NCBI RefSeq assembly: GCF_014650895.1
Contig: NZ_BMVV01000024.1
Span: forward strand, 1-64,000
Direction: 5' to 3'
Length of the DNA stretch: 64,000 nucleotides
Source of the DNA: Streptomyces omiyaensis
GTDB taxonomy: Bacteria > Actinomycetota > Actinomycetes > Streptomycetales > Streptomycetaceae
The position numbers and the translations under genes are program-made. Below are positions 62,720-64,000 of this stretch, piece after piece (within the stretch, counting starts at the first letter, position 1; every line of letters starts with the position of its first letter). A model generated the notes under the pieces. That model saw only the letters and a program-made list of their open reading frames with translations. It had not been told where the DNA came from and did no database searches.

Positions 62720-63345
62720 CCCCGGTCCGGGTCCTGCTTGCGGGCCGCGCCGAGCAGGTAGTCGCCCTGGATCTTCGTGAACCCGCCCGTCACGGTCAGG
62801 CCGTGGCGGGGCAGTTCGGCGAGGAACTCGTCGGCGGTGAAGCGGTCGCGGGTGGGGTGGACGAACAGCTTCTGGTAGGAGGGGCGGGCCAGGGCGTGGG
62901 CGGTGACCTCGTCGAAGACGAACACGCCGCCCGGCTTGAGCACGCGGGCGATCTCCGCGACGGCAGATCGCCAGTCGGGGATGTGGTGGATGATCGCGAA
63001 GTCGAACGCCGCGTCGTACGTGCCGTCCTCGGCGTCGAACGCCGCTTTGAGGTCGGTGGCGTCGCCCACGGCCAGGCGGACCCGGCCCGGCCGGTCCGCG
63101 AGACGGCGCCGGGCCTTGGCCACCATGCCGGGATCGAGGTCGATCGCGTCGACCTTCGCGGCGCGGAAGCGGTCGAGGATCATCCGCGTGCCGTAGCCGG
63201 AACCGCAGCCGATCTCCACCGCCCGGGAACCTGAGGGCAGCGGGCCGCCGGCCAGCCGCATGAGGGCAGGGACTTCGTAGAAGCGTTGCAGGGCCCGGCG
63301 GGCGGGATTGTTGACCGCCGCCTTCTCGATCCGGTTCATCAGCAT
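62716..63345 (-). CDS. Class I SAM-dependent methyltransferase (209 aa)
   Basis: SAM-binding loop SRAVEIGCGSGYGTRMILDR near residue 45, acidic strand KVDAIDLDPGMVAKARRRLA, motif with FDFAIIHHIPDWRSAVAEIA and VLKPGGVFVFDEVTAHALAR. The family is UbiE/Methyltransf_11-like. It is divergent from the metal sensor and coupled to the ICMT-like gene, so the two methyltransferases may be part of the metal-response set. The ATG at 63345 follows a GGGGGTC site. Confidence 0.82.
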   Translation of the reverse strand: MLMNRIEKAAVNNPARRALQRFYEVPALMRLAGGPLPSGSRAVEIGCGSGYGTRMILDRFRAAKVDAIDLDPGMVAKARRRLADRPGRVRLAVGDATDLKAAFDAEDGTYDAAFDFAIIHHIPDWRSAVAEIARVLKPGGVFVFDEVTAHALARPSYQKLFVHPTRDRFTADEFLAELPRHGLTVTGGFTKIQGDYLLGAARKQDPDRG

Positions 63346-63372
63346 GACACGACCCCCATAGATGTCATCGGA

Positions 63373-63388
63373 GATGATGGCTATCATC
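63373..63388. promoter_or_regulatory. Operator-like palindrome of the metal sensor
   Basis: GATGAT-ggct-ATCATC is a perfect six-bp inverted repeat directly before the ATG at 63394 and between the divergent methyltransferase and sensor genes. ArsR/SmtB proteins bind such imperfect 12-2-12 type sites. Confidence 0.6.
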
Positions 63389-63393
63389 GTCCC

Positions 63394-63783
63394 ATGACGA
63401 TGAATAGCACGGAGGCCGCATCCTCGGCCACCACTTCGTGCGGGGCGCCGTCGGCGGCGGTCGCCCTGTTCCGGTCGCTGGGCGACCCGGCCCGCCTGGC
63501 GATCCTGCGACGGCTCGCCGAGGGCGAGGCCCGGGTCACCGACCTGGTCGCCTGTGTGGGGCTGGCGCAGTCCACGGTCTCGGCGCACCTCGCCTGCCTG
63601 CGCGACTGCGGCCTGATCACCTCCCGGCCGCAGGGCCGCGCGACCTTGCACTCGCTGGCGCACCCCGAGCTGCTGGACCTGCTGGCCGCCGCCGAGCAGC
63701 TGCTCGCCGCGACCGGCGAGGCCGTCGACCTGTGCCCCACCTACGGAACCACCACCCCGGCCGCCGAGGAGTCCGCCCGATGA
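63394..63783 (+). CDS. ArsR/SmtB-family metal sensor, CmtR-like (129 aa)
   Basis: A winged helix core: LFRSLGDPARLAILRRLAEG, VTDLVACVGLAQSTVSAHL, then ACLRDCGLITSRPQGRATLH. The two cysteines in the recognition-helix region (HLACLRDCGL) and a third near the C-terminus (VDLCPTYG) match the metal ligands of the cadmium/lead sensor CmtR. It probably represses itself and the next gene until Cd, Pb or Zn binds. It overlaps the following gene by four bases. Confidence 0.88.
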   Translation: MTMNSTEAASSATTSCGAPSAAVALFRSLGDPARLAILRRLAEGEARVTDLVACVGLAQSTVSAHLACLRDCGLITSRPQGRATLHSLAHPELLDLLAAAEQLLAATGEAVDLCPTYGTTTPAAEESAR

Positions 63784-64000
63784 GTACCACCCCCGCCACC
63801 GTCCCCGACGTCACCGGGCCGGCCGCGCACCGCGCCGTGCGGTACGCGAAGTTCACCATCGGCTACAACGTCATCGAGGGGATCATCGCCATCTCAGCCG
63901 GCGCGGTCGCCGGGGCGGTCTCCCTGATCGGGTTCGGCATCGACTCCGGCATCGAGGTCGCCGCCGCGGTGGTGGTCCTGGTCCGGCTGCTGGCGGAGAT
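63780..64000 (+). CDS. Cation transporter, CDF-like, N-terminal part
   Basis: The first 73 residues are in the window. After a short polar start come membrane helices (FTIGYNVIEGIIAISAGAVA, GAVSLIGFGIDSGIEVAAAV) with the aspartate/glutamate positions typical of cation transporters of the CDF/DUF-like superfamily (DSGIE). It is coupled to the CmtR-like sensor by ATGA, so a metal-export function is likely. Confidence 0.75.
   Translation, partial: MSTTPATVPDVTGPAAHRAVRYAKFTIGYNVIEGIIAISAGAVAGAVSLIGFGIDSGIEVAAAVVVLVRLLAE

Noticed and set aside
1..64000. tRNA or rRNA genes and tRNA attachment sites
   Set aside because: No cloverleaf-like or rRNA-like sequence was recognised, and no integrase gene is present in the window.

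Overview
The window is very GC-rich with strong GC3 bias, compact operons and many GTG starts and ATGA/GTGA overlaps. Gene content (GntR/UTRA repressor, XRE-DUF397 pair, DUF4913, SCO6880-type protein, FtsK-like translocase, Rep plus DnaB-like helicase, relaxase and type IV secretion genes) points to a large conjugative plasmid, or plasmid-like element, of Streptomyces or a close relative. No rRNA, tRNA or core chromosomal genes were seen.

Layout. 0-0.4 kb: end of a DUF6262-type recombination accessory gene. 0.5-12 kb: a leftward block of small membrane, coiled-coil and hypothetical proteins around an FtsK/TraB-like DNA translocase. It is read from a promoter at 12.4 kb flanked by operators of a divergent, leaderless GntR repressor gene at 12.6 kb. 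14-18.3 kb: replication region, with a putative initiator, a DnaB-like helicase, a helicase C-terminal fragment and a candidate iteron array with 21-bp periodicity. 18.6-27.1 kb: nine mostly unrecognised genes including a C5-cytosine methyltransferase. Eight of them are preceded by a hairpin whose stem varies but whose loop reads GCGGGAAT (one loop is altered); three nearly identical promoters drive the set. 27.2-41.4 kb: mobilisation and transfer (candidate oriT, MobC, MOBP-type relaxase, lytic transglycosylase/NlpC-P60 enzyme, VirB6, VirB8, VirB4 and VirD4 counterparts). 41.4-42.5 kb: XRE/DUF5753 plus DUF397 regulator pair. 42.8-52.7 kb: one 13-gene operon that looks like an undescribed small-molecule pathway (radical-SAM-like enzyme, phosphoketolase, enolase-superfamily enzyme, HAD phosphatase, methyltransferase, creatininase-like amidohydrolase, PhyH-type dioxygenase, YrdC-like enzyme). 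52.9-56.7 kb: single genes, including a T5orf172 nuclease-like domain fused to membrane segments and a SprT-like protease behind a perfect 34-bp palindrome. 56.9-58.5 kb: a sigma factor with a membrane-spanning tail and a truncated copy of it. 58.9-64 kb: a Tn3-family transposon end with transposase, followed by two methyltransferases, a CmtR-like metal sensor and the start of a cation transporter.

Working together: Rep/DnaB and the iterons replicate the element; the GntR repressor probably holds down the leftward transfer block; the relaxosome, coupling protein and VirB-like channel export DNA. The hairpin-preceded genes lie next to the candidate oriT and include an orphan DNA methyltransferase, so they may be early-expressed leading-region genes. 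That last reading is inference. The two most novel items are the hairpin family (18.9-25.4 kb) and the biosynthetic-looking operon (42.8-52.7 kb).
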